A stretch of 64,000 nt of DNA, taken from assembly GCA_018228705.1 (NCBI GenBank), contig CP073694.1:1860001-1924000 (forward strand), in the 5' to 3' direction. Origin of the DNA: Dysosmobacter sp. Marseille-Q4140 (GTDB lineage Bacteria > Bacillota > Clostridia > Oscillospirales > Oscillospiraceae). A program made the position numbers and the translations under genes. Below the pieces are notes generated by a model, which did not search any database, had not been told where the DNA came from, and was given only the letters and a program-made list of their open reading frames with translations. How positions within the stretch are numbered: the stretch's first letter is position 1; every line of letters begins with the position of its first letter. Positions 32,866 to 42,224 of the stretch are shown here, in pieces.

Positions 32866-33132
32866 ATGCTGCGCAAAGAACAGAAGACTGCCATCATCGG
32901 CGCCAACCGCACCCACGAGAGCGACACCGGTTCTCCCGAGGTCCAGATCGCCATTCTGACCGAGCGGATCAACCAGCTGACCCTCCACATGCAGAAGAAC
33001 CCCCAGGACAAGCACTCCAACCGGGGCCTGCTGCAGATGGTCGGTAAGCGCCGCCGTCTGCTGGACTACCTGCAGAAGAAGGACATCGAGCGTTACCGCG
33101 CCCTGATCGCCAAGCTGGGCATCCGTAAGTAA
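32866..33132 (+). CDS. rpsO: 30S ribosomal protein S15
   Basis: 88 residues, the family length. Signature [53 protein letters not shown], ending [10 protein letters not shown]15 binds the central domain of 16S rRNA early in assembly. The start is the ATG behind AAAGGTGG; longer in-frame starts reach into the leader. The rpsO-pnp order is conserved across bacteria. The structured leader may mediate S15 autoregulation (inference). Confidence 0.98.
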   Translation: MLRKEQKTAIIGANRTHESDTGSPEVQIAILTERINQLTLHMQKNPQDKHSNRGLLQMVGKRRRLLDYLQKKDIERYRALIAKLGIRK

Positions 33133-33143
33133 GCGCTGAAATA

Positions 33144-33186
33144 GGGTGGTGTGGGCGTCCCTGCACCACCCTTCTTTCACATTTTT
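33144..33186 (+). terminator. Likely (partial) terminator after rpsO
   Basis: GGGTGGTG/CACCACCC stem with 12-base loop, followed by TTCTTTCACATTTTTT. The T tract is interrupted, so read-through into pnp is plausible. Confidence 0.55.
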
Positions 33187-33233
33187 TCCCGCGTGACCAT
33201 CCGCCCCGCCCGTGCGGAAGCCGCACAAATCCT

Positions 33234-33287
33234 TTAGCAGTTGAAAGCACCCCCGGAATGCGGTCCGGAGGCGGTTTCAAGTGCTAA
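33234..33287 (+). promoter_or_regulatory. Long stem-loop in the pnp leader
   Basis: Arms TTAGCAGTTGAAA and TTTCAAGTGCTAA pair at 12 of 13 positions and enclose an inner GC stem (CCCCGGA/TCCGGAG). It lies 50 bases before the pnp start, where other bacteria carry an RNase III-processed, PNPase-sensitive hairpin; such control here is inference. Confidence 0.6.
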
Positions 33288-33338
33288 ATGGGTTGGCTTT
33301 CGCGCGCGGCTCCAGACCAAATGAAAAGGAGACAAGCC

Positions 33339-35489
33339 ATGTCAACCATCATCACCCACAGACAGTATCCCAACTACCGCAAGTATGAAATGGAGCTGGC
33401 CGGCCGGCCGCTGACCATGGAGGTCGGCAAGCTGGCGGAGCTGGCCAACGCCGCCGTCATGGTGGGCTACGGCGACACCCGTGTGCTGGTGTGCGCCACC
33501 GCCGCTCCCCGGCCCCGGGACGGCATCGACTTCTTCCCCCTGAGCGTGGACTTTGAGGAGAAGCTCTATTCCGTGGGCCGCATCCCCGGCAGCTTCAACC
33601 GCCGGGAGGGCCGCCCCGGCGAGAAGGGCATCCTGACCAGCCGTGTCATTGACCGGCCCATCCGCCCCCTGTTCCCCTATGACTTCCGCAACGACGTCTC
33701 TATCATGGCCACGGTCATGAGCGTGGACCACGACTGCTCTCCCGAGATTGCCGCCCTGATCGGCACCTCTGCGGCTCTCGCCATCTCCGACATCCCCTGG
33801 AACGGCCCCGTGGGCGCGCTGAAGGTGGGCCTGGTGGACGGCAAGCTGGTCTTTAACCCCGACAGCGAGCAGCGTAAGGTCAGCGACCTGGACGTGACCG
33901 TAGTCTCCACCCGCAAGAAGGTGGTCATGATCGAGGCCGGCGCCAACGAGGTCCCCAACGACGTCATGTTCGAGGCCATCAAGTCCGCCCACGAGGAGAA
34001 CCAGAAGGTCATCGCCCTGATCGACCGCATGGTCAGCGAGGTGGGCAAGCCCAAGTTCGACTATCCCCACGCCGACTTCAACCAGGAGCTCTTCGACGAC
34101 ATCGTCGCCAACTTCATGGACGAGGCCAAGGCCGCCATGGACACCGACGACAAGAACGTCCGCGAGGCCCGCTGGAACGCCATGATCGAGAAGTGGCACG
34201 AGAAGTACCTGGAGCAGTACCCCGACATGGACAAGTACCTGGAGGAGTTCACCTACAAGTTCCAGAAGAAGATCGTCAAGGCCTGGCTGCTGGAGGGCCA
34301 CCGCGTGGACGGCCGCCAGAAGAACGAGATCCGTCCCCTCAGCGCCGAGGTGGGCGTGCTGCCCCGGGCCCACGGCTCCGGCCTGTTCACCCGCGGCCAG
34401 ACCCAGGTGCTCTCCGTGTGCACCCTGGACACCCTCTCCGCCTGCCAGAAGCTGGACACCATCTGGGAGGAGACGGAGAAGCGCTATATGCACCACTACA
34501 ACTTCCCCGGCTACTCCGTGGGCGAGGCCAAGCCCGCCCGCTCTCCCGGCCGTCGTGAGATCGGCCACGGCGCCCTGGCCGAGCGGGCATTGCTGCCCGT
34601 TCTCCCCAGCGTGGACGAGTTCCCCTACGCCATCCGCGTGGTCAGCGAGGTCCTCAGCTCCAACGGCTCCACCTCCCAGGGCTCCATCTGCGGCTCCACC
34701 CTGGCCCTGATGGACGCCGGCGTGCCCATCAAGGCCCCCGTGGCCGGCATCTCCTGCGGATTGATCCAGGACGACGACGGCTCCTTCACCACCTTCATCG
34801 ACATCCAGGGCGTGGAGGACTTCCACGGCGAGATGGACTTCAAGGTGGGCGGCACCAAGAAGGGCATCACCGCCATCCAGATGGACCTGAAGAACGACGG
34901 CCTCACCATGGAGATCATCAAGGAGGCCCTGGACACCACCTACGACGCCCGCTGCCAGATCCTGGACCAGATCATGCTGCCCGTGATCGACCAGCCCCGC
35001 AAGGAGGTCAGCAAGTACGCCCCCAAGATGCTGACCATGCACATCGACCCCTCCAAGATCCGGGAGGTCATCGGCTCCGGCGGCAAGGTCATCCAGAAGA
35101 TCGTGGCCGACACCGGCGCCAAGATCGACATCAACGACGACGGCTCCATCTTCATCGCCGGCGTGGACGCCGCTTCCTGCGACGCCGCCAAGAAGTGCAT
35201 CGACGACATCGTGTTCGTGCCCGAGGTGGGCGCGCTGTACTACGGCCGCGTGGTGCGCCTGATGACCTTCGGCGCCTTCGTGGAGCTGGCCCCCGGCAAG
35301 GACGGCCTGGTGCATATCTCCAAGCTGGCCGACCACCGCATCGAGAAGGTGGAGGACGCCTGCAAGATCGGCGACATGATGTGGGTCAAAGTCACCGACA
35401 TCGACGAGAAGGGCCGCGTGAACCTCTCTCACAAGGACGCCGTCAAGGAGATCCGGGCCAAGGAGGCCGCCGGCGAGCGGATCAAGTGA
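33339..35489 (+). CDS. pnp: Polyribonucleotide nucleotidyltransferase (PNPase)
   Basis: 716 residues. Two RNase PH-like halves: the first begins [26 protein letters not shown], the second [18 protein letters not shown] with [33 protein letters not shown] domain ([25 protein letters not shown]) and an S1 domain ([28 protein letters not shown]) close the protein. It degrades RNA 3' to 5' using phosphate. Codon use is very strongly biased, as expected for a highly expressed gene. Start behind AAAAGGAG. Confidence 0.98.
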   Translation: MSTIITHRQYPNYRKYEMELAGRPLTMEVGKLAELANAAVMVGYGDTRVLVCATAAPRPRDGIDFFPLSVDFEEKLYSVGRIPGSFNRREGRPGEKGILTSRVIDRPIRPLFPYDFRNDVSIMATVMSVDHDCSPEIAALIGTSAALAISDIPWNGPVGALKVGLVDGKLVFNPDSEQRKVSDLDVTVVSTRKKVVMIEAGANEVPNDVMFEAIKSAHEENQKVIALIDRMVSEVGKPKFDYPHADFNQELFDDIVANFMDEAKAAMDTDDKNVREARWNAMIEKWHEKYLEQYPDMDKYLEEFTYKFQKKIVKAWLLEGHRVDGRQKNEIRPLSAEVGVLPRAHGSGLFTRGQTQVLSVCTLDTLSACQKLDTIWEETEKRYMHHYNFPGYSVGEAKPARSPGRREIGHGALAERALLPVLPSVDEFPYAIRVVSEVLSSNGSTSQGSICGSTLALMDAGVPIKAPVAGISCGLIQDDDGSFTTFIDIQGVEDFHGEMDFKVGGTKKGITAIQMDLKNDGLTMEIIKEALDTTYDARCQILDQIMLPVIDQPRKEVSKYAPKMLTMHIDPSKIREVIGSGGKVIQKIVADTGAKIDINDDGSIFIAGVDAASCDAAKKCIDDIVFVPEVGALYYGRVVRLMTFGAFVELAPGKDGLVHISKLADHRIEKVEDACKIGDMMWVKVTDIDEKGRVNLSHKDAVKEIRAKEAAGERIK

Positions 35490-35512
35490 GATCCCCCATC
35501 CCATTTACCGGC

Positions 35513-35549
35513 AAAAGGACCGGACGCAGCTGCGTCCGGTCCTTTTTTG
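35513..35549 (+). terminator. Rho-independent terminator of pnp
   Basis: AAAGGACCGGACGCAG and its complement form a perfect stem, followed by TTTTTTG. Confidence 0.92.
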
Positions 35550-35624
35550 TCTCTGCCGGCCCCTTTCCCGAAGGCACCGGACGCCTTTCCGGCGCATTGG
35601 AGCCCCCGGCCTCGGGCTGTCTGA

Positions 35625-35656
35625 GAAAACGGAGGCCGCCCGTTCGGGCGGCCTCC
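35625..35656 (-). terminator. Rho-independent terminator of the SLH gene
   Basis: 12-bp stem GGAGGCCGCCCG/CGGGCGGCCTCC followed on the minus strand by GTTTTC. It lies 25 bases after the SLH stop, facing the pnp terminator. Confidence 0.8.
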
Positions 35657-35680
35657 TGTTGGTTTCCGGGAGAGGGGTTC

Positions 35681-36736
35681 TTACGCGGGGGTCTCCGTCG
35701 CAGTGGCGGAAGCCGCCTCGGTGGCGGCCTTGTCGGCGCGATACAGGAAGGTCACGATGTGACCGCGGGTGCAGATCTCGTCAGGGGCAAAGGTGGTCTC
35801 CGTCTTGCCGGTGGTGATGCCCTGGGTCACGGCCCAGGAGATGGCCTTGGAATAGACGGAATCGGCGGGCACATCGGTGAAGGTGCTCAGCTCAGCGTCC
35901 GGAGAGCCGGCCAGCAGATACAGGTACAGCATGGTCTGGCCGCGGGTGCAGGGGGCGGAGGGAGTGAACACATTGCCGGACACCAGCTCCTTCTCAGCGG
36001 CCCACAGGGCGGCCTTGTAGAAATAGTCGGTCTCCTTCACGTCGGTAAAGGGGTTCTCGGTGATCGTGGGCTCGGGAGAGCCGTTGGCACGCCACAGGAA
36101 GGTCAGGATGTGCGCCGTGGTGCAGGTCTCGCCGGGAACGAAGGTGGTCTCCGTCTTGCCGGTGGTGATGTTGTTTTCCACGGCCCACAGCACGGCCTCA
36201 TAATAGTAGGCGGTCTCCGCCACGTCGGTGAAGGGGTTCGCGGCGGGCTTCTCCTCGGCAGGCTTCTCCTCAGCGGGCTTTTCCTCAGCGGCGGGCAGGG
36301 CGTTGTAGGTGGCGCCCTCAGCCACCACCACGGCCTCTTCCGCGCCGCAGTCCAGCTTGCCGGTCTTGGCCTCGGAGCCATCCACGATGGTCAGGGTGTA
36401 GTCCTTCTGGACCTCAAAGACGGCGCAGTCCTTGGCTGCGGTCAGGGTGTGGCCGTTGAGATCGATGGTGACGTTCTTGGCGGTGACGGTCATGGGCTCC
36501 TTGAACTGTCCGTTATAATCACTGGAGCCGATCACCACGGCGGCAGTGAGGGTCACGTCGCTGTCCAGACGGGCGGTGACGGAGTCAGCCTTGGTCTCGG
36601 ACATGATCGCCTCCAACAGGGCGCCATAGGTCTTGTCGCCCACGGTGATCTTCTGCTCCTCGGCAGCGGCCGCAGACACCGTCAGCCCCAGGCACAACAC
36701 CAGAGCCAGTAACAGGGATGCAATACGCTTTTTCAT
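35681..36736 (-). CDS. SLH-domain surface protein
   Basis: 351 residues. Signal peptide MKKRIASLLLALVLCLGLTVSAAAA; residues about 30-155 are beta-rich with a right-handed-helix-like pattern (VTIDLNGHTLTAAKDCAVFEV); a short EEKPAEEKPA repeat links to three S-layer homology repeats (NPFTDVAETAYYYEAVLWAVENNITTG and two more). SLH domains bind pyruvylated or similar secondary wall polymer and anchor the protein to the cell surface. The start follows AAAAGGAG; the long open frame upstream is non-coding. Confidence 0.92.
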   Translation of the reverse strand: MKKRIASLLLALVLCLGLTVSAAAAEEQKITVGDKTYGALLEAIMSETKADSVTARLDSDVTLTAAVVIGSSDYNGQFKEPMTVTAKNVTIDLNGHTLTAAKDCAVFEVQKDYTLTIVDGSEAKTGKLDCGAEEAVVVAEGATYNALPAAEEKPAEEKPAEEKPAANPFTDVAETAYYYEAVLWAVENNITTGKTETTFVPGETCTTAHILTFLWRANGSPEPTITENPFTDVKETDYFYKAALWAAEKELVSGNVFTPSAPCTRGQTMLYLYLLAGSPDAELSTFTDVPADSVYSKAISWAVTQGITTGKTETTFAPDEICTRGHIVTFLYRADKAATEAASATATETPA

Positions 36737-36818
36737 GGTCCAGTCTCCTTTTGTATTGAAAATATGACCAGCCGCCGGCCGGCGAGGCCGTCGGGAGTGT
36801 CCCTGTTTCCCGCCGGGC

Positions 36819-36847
36819 TTGCAATGGACCCCCGCTCCTTCTATAAT
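36819..36847 (+). promoter_or_regulatory. Promoter of mnmE
   Basis: TTGCAA (36819-36824), 17-bp spacer, TATAAT (36842-36847). A leader of about 155 bases follows, with a GCATCC/GGATGC hairpin at 36976-36990 before the mnmE ribosome site. Confidence 0.65.
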
Positions 36848-36885
36848 GAGGAACAGTGGGCCGGCCCACCGGTATCTTAGGGTCG

Positions 36886-36914
36886 ATTTTAGCGGACGCG
36901 GTGGAAAAACGCAA
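36886..36914 (-). promoter_or_regulatory. Promoter of the SLH gene
   Basis: Minus strand: TTGCGT (36909-36914), 17-bp spacer, TAAAAT (36886-36891). It faces the mnmE promoter, so the two leaders overlap antisense by about 25 bases. Confidence 0.6.
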
Positions 36915-37010
36915 GCCTTACTTTCAAAGCCGCCGCATATTTCTCCCCCCGCTTTTTCCAACATCTGTATGTCCGCATCCTGCGGATGCACACTGAAAGG
37001 ACTTGATTCC

Positions 37011-38381
37011 ATGGACGTCATTGCCGCCATCGCCACCGGCGCCGCTCCCACCGCCATCGGGGTGGTGCGGGTGTCGGGCCAGGGGTGTTTTGATCTGTGC
37101 GCCGCCGTGTTCACACCGGCGCTCGGGCAGTCCTTTGCCGCTCTGGAGCCCCGGAAGATGACCTACGGGAGCTTGCTGGACCGGCAGGGCCGGTGCATCG
37201 ACCGCGGTCTTGCGGTCCGCTTTCCCGGCCCCCACAGCTACACCGGCGAGGACAGCGCCGAGTTCCACTGCCACGGCTCACCGGTGGTGCTGCGGGAGGT
37301 GCTCTCCGCCCTGTTCGCCGCCGGCGCCCGGCAGGCCGGGCCCGGAGAATTCACCAAGCGGGCCTTCCTCAACGGCCGCCTGGACCTGACCGAGGCGGAG
37401 GCCGTGGCAGACCTGATCGAATCGGAGACCGCTGCCGCCGCCCGCAACGCCGCCGCCCAGCTGGGCGGGAGCCTGCGCCGGGATTTCGAGGCGGTCTACG
37501 ACCGTCTGCTGGACATGACCAGCCAGTTCTACGCCGTGGTGGACTACCCTGACGAGGACATCCAGGACCTGGGACCGGCGGAACTGGCCGCCTCCCTCCG
37601 GGACTGCGCCGCCATCCTGGACCGGCTGCTGGCCACCTGCGACCGGGGCCGGGTACTCAAAAGCGGCGTCCGCACCGCCATCATCGGCCGCCCCAACGCC
37701 GGGAAGAGCTCCCTGCTCAATGCCCTGGCCGGGTATGAGCGCTGCCTCGTCACCGATATCCCCGGCACCACCCGGGACACCGTGGAGGAATCGGTGCTCT
37801 GCGGCGGGGTGCGGCTGCGGCTGACCGACACCGCCGGCATCCGGGACACCGCCGACACCGTGGAGCGGCTGGGTGTGGAGCGCAGCCGCCGCGCCCTGGA
37901 GAGCGCCGATCTGATCCTGGCGGTGATCGACGGCTCCGCCGCCCCGACGGCGGAGGACCGGGCGGTGCTGGACCTGGCCCGGAAAAGCGGGGCTCCCGTC
38001 ATCGTGATCCTGTCCAAGCTGGACCTGGGCGCCGCGCCGGACGCCCTGGTGGACGGCACCGGCAGCCCTTCCGCCGCCATCCGCCTCTCCGCCCGGACCG
38101 GGGAGGGTATCTCCCTGCTGGAGGACGCGGTGGCGTCCCTCTTCCCCGCCGGGGACGGGGCCGACGGCGCCGTTCTCACCAACGAGCGCCAGCAGGAAGC
38201 GGCCCTTCGGGCCCGGCGGGCCATCTCCCGGGCTGCGGAGGCCCTGGAGAGCGGCATGACGCCGGACGCCGTCCTCACCGACGCAGAGGAGGCCCTCTCC
38301 GCCCTGGGCGAGCTGACCGGCCGCACCGCCGGAGAGGCCATCGTCTCCCGGATCTTCCAGCGGTTCTGCGTGGGGAAATAG
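37011..38381 (+). CDS. mnmE: tRNA uridine-5-carboxymethylaminomethyl modification GTPase MnmE
   Basis: 456 residues. N-terminal folate-binding domain (IAAIATGAAPTAIGVVRVSG, EDSAEFHCHGSPVVLREVL, GPGEFTKRAFLNGRLDLTEAEAVADLI), GTPase domain with P-loop GRPNAGKSSLLNAL, DIPGTTRDTV, DTAGIRDT and SKLD, and the C-terminal FCVGK tail with the modification cysteine. It works with MnmG on U34 of certain tRNAs. Its partner mnmG, normally adjacent or nearby, is not in the window. Confidence 0.97.
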   Translation: MDVIAAIATGAAPTAIGVVRVSGQGCFDLCAAVFTPALGQSFAALEPRKMTYGSLLDRQGRCIDRGLAVRFPGPHSYTGEDSAEFHCHGSPVVLREVLSALFAAGARQAGPGEFTKRAFLNGRLDLTEAEAVADLIESETAAAARNAAAQLGGSLRRDFEAVYDRLLDMTSQFYAVVDYPDEDIQDLGPAELAASLRDCAAILDRLLATCDRGRVLKSGVRTAIIGRPNAGKSSLLNALAGYERCLVTDIPGTTRDTVEESVLCGGVRLRLTDTAGIRDTADTVERLGVERSRRALESADLILAVIDGSAAPTAEDRAVLDLARKSGAPVIVILSKLDLGAAPDALVDGTGSPSAAIRLSARTGEGISLLEDAVASLFPAGDGADGAVLTNERQQEAALRARRAISRAAEALESGMTPDAVLTDAEEALSALGELTGRTAGEAIVSRIFQRFCVGK

Positions 38382-38424
38382 TTCATTTTTCGGCAAAAAT
38401 AGTTCCCAGCTTTTCAAAACGCGG

Positions 38425-38453
38425 TTTACAAAATCACATTCCTGTGTTATACT
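38425..38453 (+). promoter_or_regulatory. Promoter of the DUF1836-degV pair
   Basis: TTTACA (38425-38430), 17-bp spacer, TATACT (38448-38453), 80 bases before the start. Confidence 0.7.
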
Positions 38454-38533
38454 TCTTAACTGCCAAAATATGTGCGCATACCGGCGTGAACCCCTGACCG
38501 AGTCCCCGCCGGACGGGCAAAGGAGTGAGACAC

Positions 38534-39106
38534 ATGTATGATCTGACCGTTCTGCGGGAGCGGCTGCGGAAGCAGCGGCCGGTGCCCTGGGAGCAGCTGC
38601 CGGACTTCTCCCTGTATATGGACCAGGTGCTCAGCTACATGGACCGGCAGGTGATCCGGTTCGACGAGGACGACGGCCTCACCGCCGCCATGGTCAACAA
38701 CTACACCAAAAGCGGCCTGGTGCCCCGGGCCGACGGAAAGAAATACGGCCGGGACCACCTGGCCTATCTCACCGCCATCTGCGTGCTCAAGCGGGTCATG
38801 TCCACCCGGGACATGGACCTGCTCATCAAGGAGGAGCTCCAGGGGGACCGGCCCATCGCCGACGGCTACGCCGCCTTCTGCGCCAGCCTGGACAAGGCCC
38901 TCAACATCGCCGCCGACGAGATGGAGGACCGGACCGGGGACGACGAGCTGGCCGACGCGGCCATCCACTTCGCCCTGATGAGCTACGCCGCCGGCGTGGC
39001 CAGCAGCCGGTATGTGAGCCTGCTGCGCCAGCGCAAGCAGGCCCAGGAGGCGGAGGCCTCCCCCCGGGGGAAAGAGAAATCCAAAAAGGACAAGGAGAGG
39101 GACTGA
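38534..39106 (+). CDS. DUF1836 family protein
   Basis: 190 residues from the ATG behind AAAGGAG (MYDLTVLRERLRKQRPVPWEQLPDFSLYMDQVL). The N-terminal half has the DUF1836 pattern: ALTAAMVNNYTKSGLVPRADGKKYGRDHLAYLTAICVLKRVMS, reminiscent of a MerR-like winged helix. The rest is helical, ending in a Lys/Glu-rich tail. It starts the transcript that includes the DegV protein 3 bases downstream. A regulatory role is suggested by the fold but not shown. Confidence 0.85.
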   Translation: MYDLTVLRERLRKQRPVPWEQLPDFSLYMDQVLSYMDRQVIRFDEDDGLTAAMVNNYTKSGLVPRADGKKYGRDHLAYLTAICVLKRVMSTRDMDLLIKEELQGDRPIADGYAAFCASLDKALNIAADEMEDRTGDDELADAAIHFALMSYAAGVASSRYVSLLRQRKQAQEAEASPRGKEKSKKDKERD

Positions 39107-39109
39107 GCC

Positions 39110-39982
39110 ATGGCTGATTATGTGATCATGACGGACAGCTGCTGCGACATGACCTCCGCTCTGGCGGAGGAGCTGGAGCTGAGCGTGCTGCCTCTGAGCC
39201 TCCACATGGGAGACGCGGTATACCGCAACTGGCTGGACGGCCGGGAGATCGGCTTCCAGGAGTTTTACGCAAAGATCCGCTCCGGCCAGCTGGCCACCAC
39301 CTCCGCCGTCAGCGTGGGCGAGTTTGCCGCGGAGATGCGGAAGATCCTCTCCGCCGGAAAGGACATTTTGTGCATCAGCTTCTCCTCCGCCCTGTCCGCC
39401 ACCTACCAGTCCGCCACCATTGCCGCGGCGGACCTGGCCGAGGAGTTCCCCGACCGGAAGATCCTGGTGGTGGACTCCCTGTGCGCCTCTCTGGGCCAGG
39501 GGCTCCTGGTATACCTGTGCGCCCAGGAGCGGCGCAAGGGCCGCTCTCTGGAGGAGGTCCACGCCTTCGCCGAGGAGACCAAGGGAAAGGTCTGCCACTG
39601 GTTCACGGTGGATGACCTCAACCACCTCAAGCGGGGCGGCCGCATCAGCGCCGCCACAGCCCTCTTCGGCACCATGCTCTCCATCAAGCCCGTCATGCAC
39701 GTGGACGACGGCGGCCACCTGGTCCCCGTCAGCAAGGCCCGGGGCCGCAAGTCCTCCCTGCTGGCCCTGGTGGACCAGATGGAGGCCACCGCCATCGACC
39801 CGGCCAGCCAGACCGTGTTCATCAGCCACGGCGACTGCGAGGGCGACGCCCTGTTTGTGGCGGGGGAGATCACCCGCCGCTTCGGCACCCGGGACATCCG
39901 GCTCAATTACGTGGGCCCCGTGATCGGCAACCACTCCGGTCCCGGCACCCTGGCGCTGTTCTTCCTGGGCACCAAGCGCTGA
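39110..39982 (+). CDS. DegV family fatty-acid binding protein
   Basis: 290 residues. Typical start YVIMTDSCCDMTSALAEELELSVLPL, with TTSAVSVGEFAAEM and ISFSSALSATYQSA forming the fatty-acid carboxylate site, DSLCASLGQGLLV, the LKRGGRISAATALFGTMLSIKPV segment and the C-terminal GPVIGNHSGPGTLALFF. DegV (FakB-like) proteins carry fatty acids, in some species for phosphorylation by FakA. No FakA gene lies beside it. Confidence 0.94.
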   Translation: MADYVIMTDSCCDMTSALAEELELSVLPLSLHMGDAVYRNWLDGREIGFQEFYAKIRSGQLATTSAVSVGEFAAEMRKILSAGKDILCISFSSALSATYQSATIAAADLAEEFPDRKILVVDSLCASLGQGLLVYLCAQERRKGRSLEEVHAFAEETKGKVCHWFTVDDLNHLKRGGRISAATALFGTMLSIKPVMHVDDGGHLVPVSKARGRKSSLLALVDQMEATAIDPASQTVFISHGDCEGDALFVAGEITRRFGTRDIRLNYVGPVIGNHSGPGTLALFFLGTKR

Positions 39983-39989
39983 AATCCCC

Positions 39990-40025
39990 GGCGCCTCCCC
40001 CGTTCCCGGGCGGAGGCGCCCTGTT
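39990..40025 (+). terminator. Possible terminator after degV gene
   Basis: GGCGCCTCC/GGAGGCGCC stem with a 13-base loop, followed by CTGTTTCG. The T tract is poor, so termination may be partial. Confidence 0.45.
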
Positions 40026-40079
40026 TCGCTCCCGGCGGGAGCCGATTTTCCGCTCCGGCGGACAGAAGGAGAGATCGCC

Positions 40080-41054
40080 ATGAAATGGCTGGAACTGCAC
40101 ATCGACACCAATCACAGCGGCCTGGAGACCGTGGAGGCCCTGCTCTCGTCCCTGGACATCGACGGTCTGGTCATCGACGACGAGGAGGAGTTCCAGGACT
40201 TTCTGGAGAACAACCGCCAGTACTGGGACTATGTGGACGAGGACCTGGAGAAGGCCATGCGGGGCCGGTCCCGGGTGACCTTCTATCTGCCGGCGGACGA
40301 GACGGGCTTTGCCAAAATGGGCGAGGTCCGCATCGCCCTGGAGGCCCTCAAGCAGCAGCGGACGGACTGCGGCACGCTGCTGATGACCCTGGAGGATCTG
40401 GAGGACGCCGACTGGGAGAACAACTGGAAGCAGTACTACAAGCCCATGGAGATCGGGGAGCGGCTGCTGGTGATCCCCCAGTGGCTCCAGGAGGACCCCA
40501 AGGTGAAAGCGCTGCTCTCCCAGGGCCGGGTGCCCCTGATCCTGGACCCGGGCCTCACCTTCGGCACCGGCAGCCACGCCACCACCCGGCTGTGCCTGAC
40601 CGCCCTGGAGCGGCACATCCGCGGCGGCGAGCGGGTGCTGGACCTGGGCTGCGGCAGCGGCATCCTCTCCATCGCCGCCCTGCGTCTGGGGGCCGCCGAA
40701 GCTGCCGCCACAGACATCGACGACAAGTGCCTGACCGTGGCCTATGACAACGCCGCCCTCAACGGCATCGGCGCCGACACCTACACCGTGCTGGTGGGCG
40801 ACGTGCTCTCCGACGAGACCTTCCGGGCCCGGGTGGGCAGCGGCTACCAGATCGTGGTGGCCAACATCGTGGCCGACGTCATCAAGGCCCTGGCGCCCAT
40901 GGTCCGCTTCTTTCTGGCCCCGGGCGGGCTGTTCCTCTGCTCCGGCATCATCGACGACCGGGCGGAGGAGGTGGCGGCGGCCCTGACCGCCGCCGGGCTG
41001 GAGATCCTGGAGACCCGGGACGCCGAGGGGTGGTTCTCCTATCTCTGCCGCTGA
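40080..41054 (+). CDS. prmA: Ribosomal protein L11 methyltransferase PrmA
   Basis: 324 residues. The N-terminal substrate-recognition domain contains DADWENNWKQYYKPMEIGERLLVIPQW; the SAM domain has LDPGLTFGTGSHATTRLCL, VLDLGCGSGILSIAALRLGA and the catalytic-region NIVADVIKALAP. It trimethylates ribosomal protein L11. The ATG is preceded by GAAGGAGAG. Confidence 0.96.
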   Translation: MKWLELHIDTNHSGLETVEALLSSLDIDGLVIDDEEEFQDFLENNRQYWDYVDEDLEKAMRGRSRVTFYLPADETGFAKMGEVRIALEALKQQRTDCGTLLMTLEDLEDADWENNWKQYYKPMEIGERLLVIPQWLQEDPKVKALLSQGRVPLILDPGLTFGTGSHATTRLCLTALERHIRGGERVLDLGCGSGILSIAALRLGAAEAAATDIDDKCLTVAYDNAALNGIGADTYTVLVGDVLSDETFRARVGSGYQIVVANIVADVIKALAPMVRFFLAPGGLFLCSGIIDDRAEEVAAALTAAGLEILETRDAEGWFSYLCR

Positions 41055-41087
41055 GGACGCCTTCCCCATTCTGATGAAAACGGAGAT

Positions 41088-42092
41088 GTGGCTTTGGAAA
41101 CCTTGTATCGGATCGACGGCTTCGTGAGCCGTCACATGGCGCCGGTGGTGCTGTGCTGCGTGGCGGTGGGCATCGCCTTTCCGGAGGTCTTTTCCCGGAT
41201 CAACACGGTGACGGTGGCCCTGTTTGCCTTCATGACCTTCGCCAACAGCCTGGGCGGCGGGTTCCGGGAGCTGTGGCAGGAGATCCGCCGGCCCCTGCCG
41301 GTGGCGGTGATCTTCGTCCTGCTGCACGTGGTGATGCCACTGATCACCCTGGGCCTGGGGACGGTGCTCTTCCCCCAGGCGCCCCTGTTCACCACGGGAC
41401 TGGTGCTGGAGTACGCCATCCCCACCGGCGTGGCCTCGCTGATGTGGGTGGGCATGAACCGGGGCAACACCGCGCTGTGTTTGTCGGTGGTGCTGCTGGA
41501 TACGCTGCTGTCCCCCCTGGTGGTGCCGCTGACCATGCGGCTGCTGGTGGGGTCCGTGGTGGAGCTGGACACCTGGGGCATGATGGGCGATCTGATGGTG
41601 ATGGTGGCCCTGCCGGCCCTGGCTGCCATGGTGCTGTTCCAGACCACCGGCGGCGCCGTGGCCCGCACCCTCAAGCCCCGGCTGGCCCCCTTCGCCAAGC
41701 TGGCCCTGCTGATGATCATTCTGGCCAACGCCACCGGCTGCGCCCCCTTCCTGCGGAACCTGACCCCCACCCTGGTGACGGTGATGGCGGCGGCCTTCTT
41801 CCTGTGCCTGCTGGGCTTCTTCCTGGGCTACTGGGCCGGGCGGCTTTTAAAGCTGGACTTTGCCACCGTCCAGACCGTGGCCCTGAACAGCGGGATGCGC
41901 AACATCAGCGCCGGCGCCGTGCTGGCCATGGCCTTCTTCCCCGCCGACGTGCTGTTCCCCGTGGCCTTCTCACCGGTGTTTTTGCAGGCCACCACGGCCT
42001 TCATCGTCCGTGCCCTCCGGGCCACCAAGCCCGGCCGGGCCGACGAGGCGGCGTACCGCCGCTCCCTGGAGACCGCCGGAGAGGGCATCTGA
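41088..42092 (+). CDS. Bile acid:sodium symporter (BASS) family transporter
   Basis: 334 residues with about nine to ten membrane segments. Family features: FAFMTFANSLGGGF in the second segment, GLVLEYAIPTGVASLMWVGMNRGNTAL and the crossover LNSGMRNISAGAVLA. BASS proteins co-transport organic anions with sodium; bile acid is one possible cargo in gut bacteria but this is not shown. Start GTG as given; a TTG six bases later (spacing 8 from GGAG) is an equally good or better start. Confidence 0.88.
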   Translation: MALETLYRIDGFVSRHMAPVVLCCVAVGIAFPEVFSRINTVTVALFAFMTFANSLGGGFRELWQEIRRPLPVAVIFVLLHVVMPLITLGLGTVLFPQAPLFTTGLVLEYAIPTGVASLMWVGMNRGNTALCLSVVLLDTLLSPLVVPLTMRLLVGSVVELDTWGMMGDLMVMVALPALAAMVLFQTTGGAVARTLKPRLAPFAKLALLMIILANATGCAPFLRNLTPTLVTVMAAAFFLCLLGFFLGYWAGRLLKLDFATVQTVALNSGMRNISAGAVLAMAFFPADVLFPVAFSPVFLQATTAFIVRALRATKPGRADEAAYRRSLETAGEGI

Positions 42093-42112
42093 GCGTTTTT
42101 CCCTGCCTCCCG

Positions 42113-42141
42113 GGAGGCCGCTGCGGCGGCCTCCTTTTTTT
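42113..42141 (+). terminator. Rho-independent terminator
   Basis: GGAGGCCGC/GCGGCCTCC stem with a 4-base loop followed by TTTTTTTG, just after the BASS transporter. Confidence 0.9.
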
Positions 42142-42224
42142 GCGCGCAGGGGTTCTCGACAGATTCCCCCTGCCTTTTTGGGACGGTCTTTGTAAAATGG
42201 AGGAAATGAACAGGAGGTGATCCC

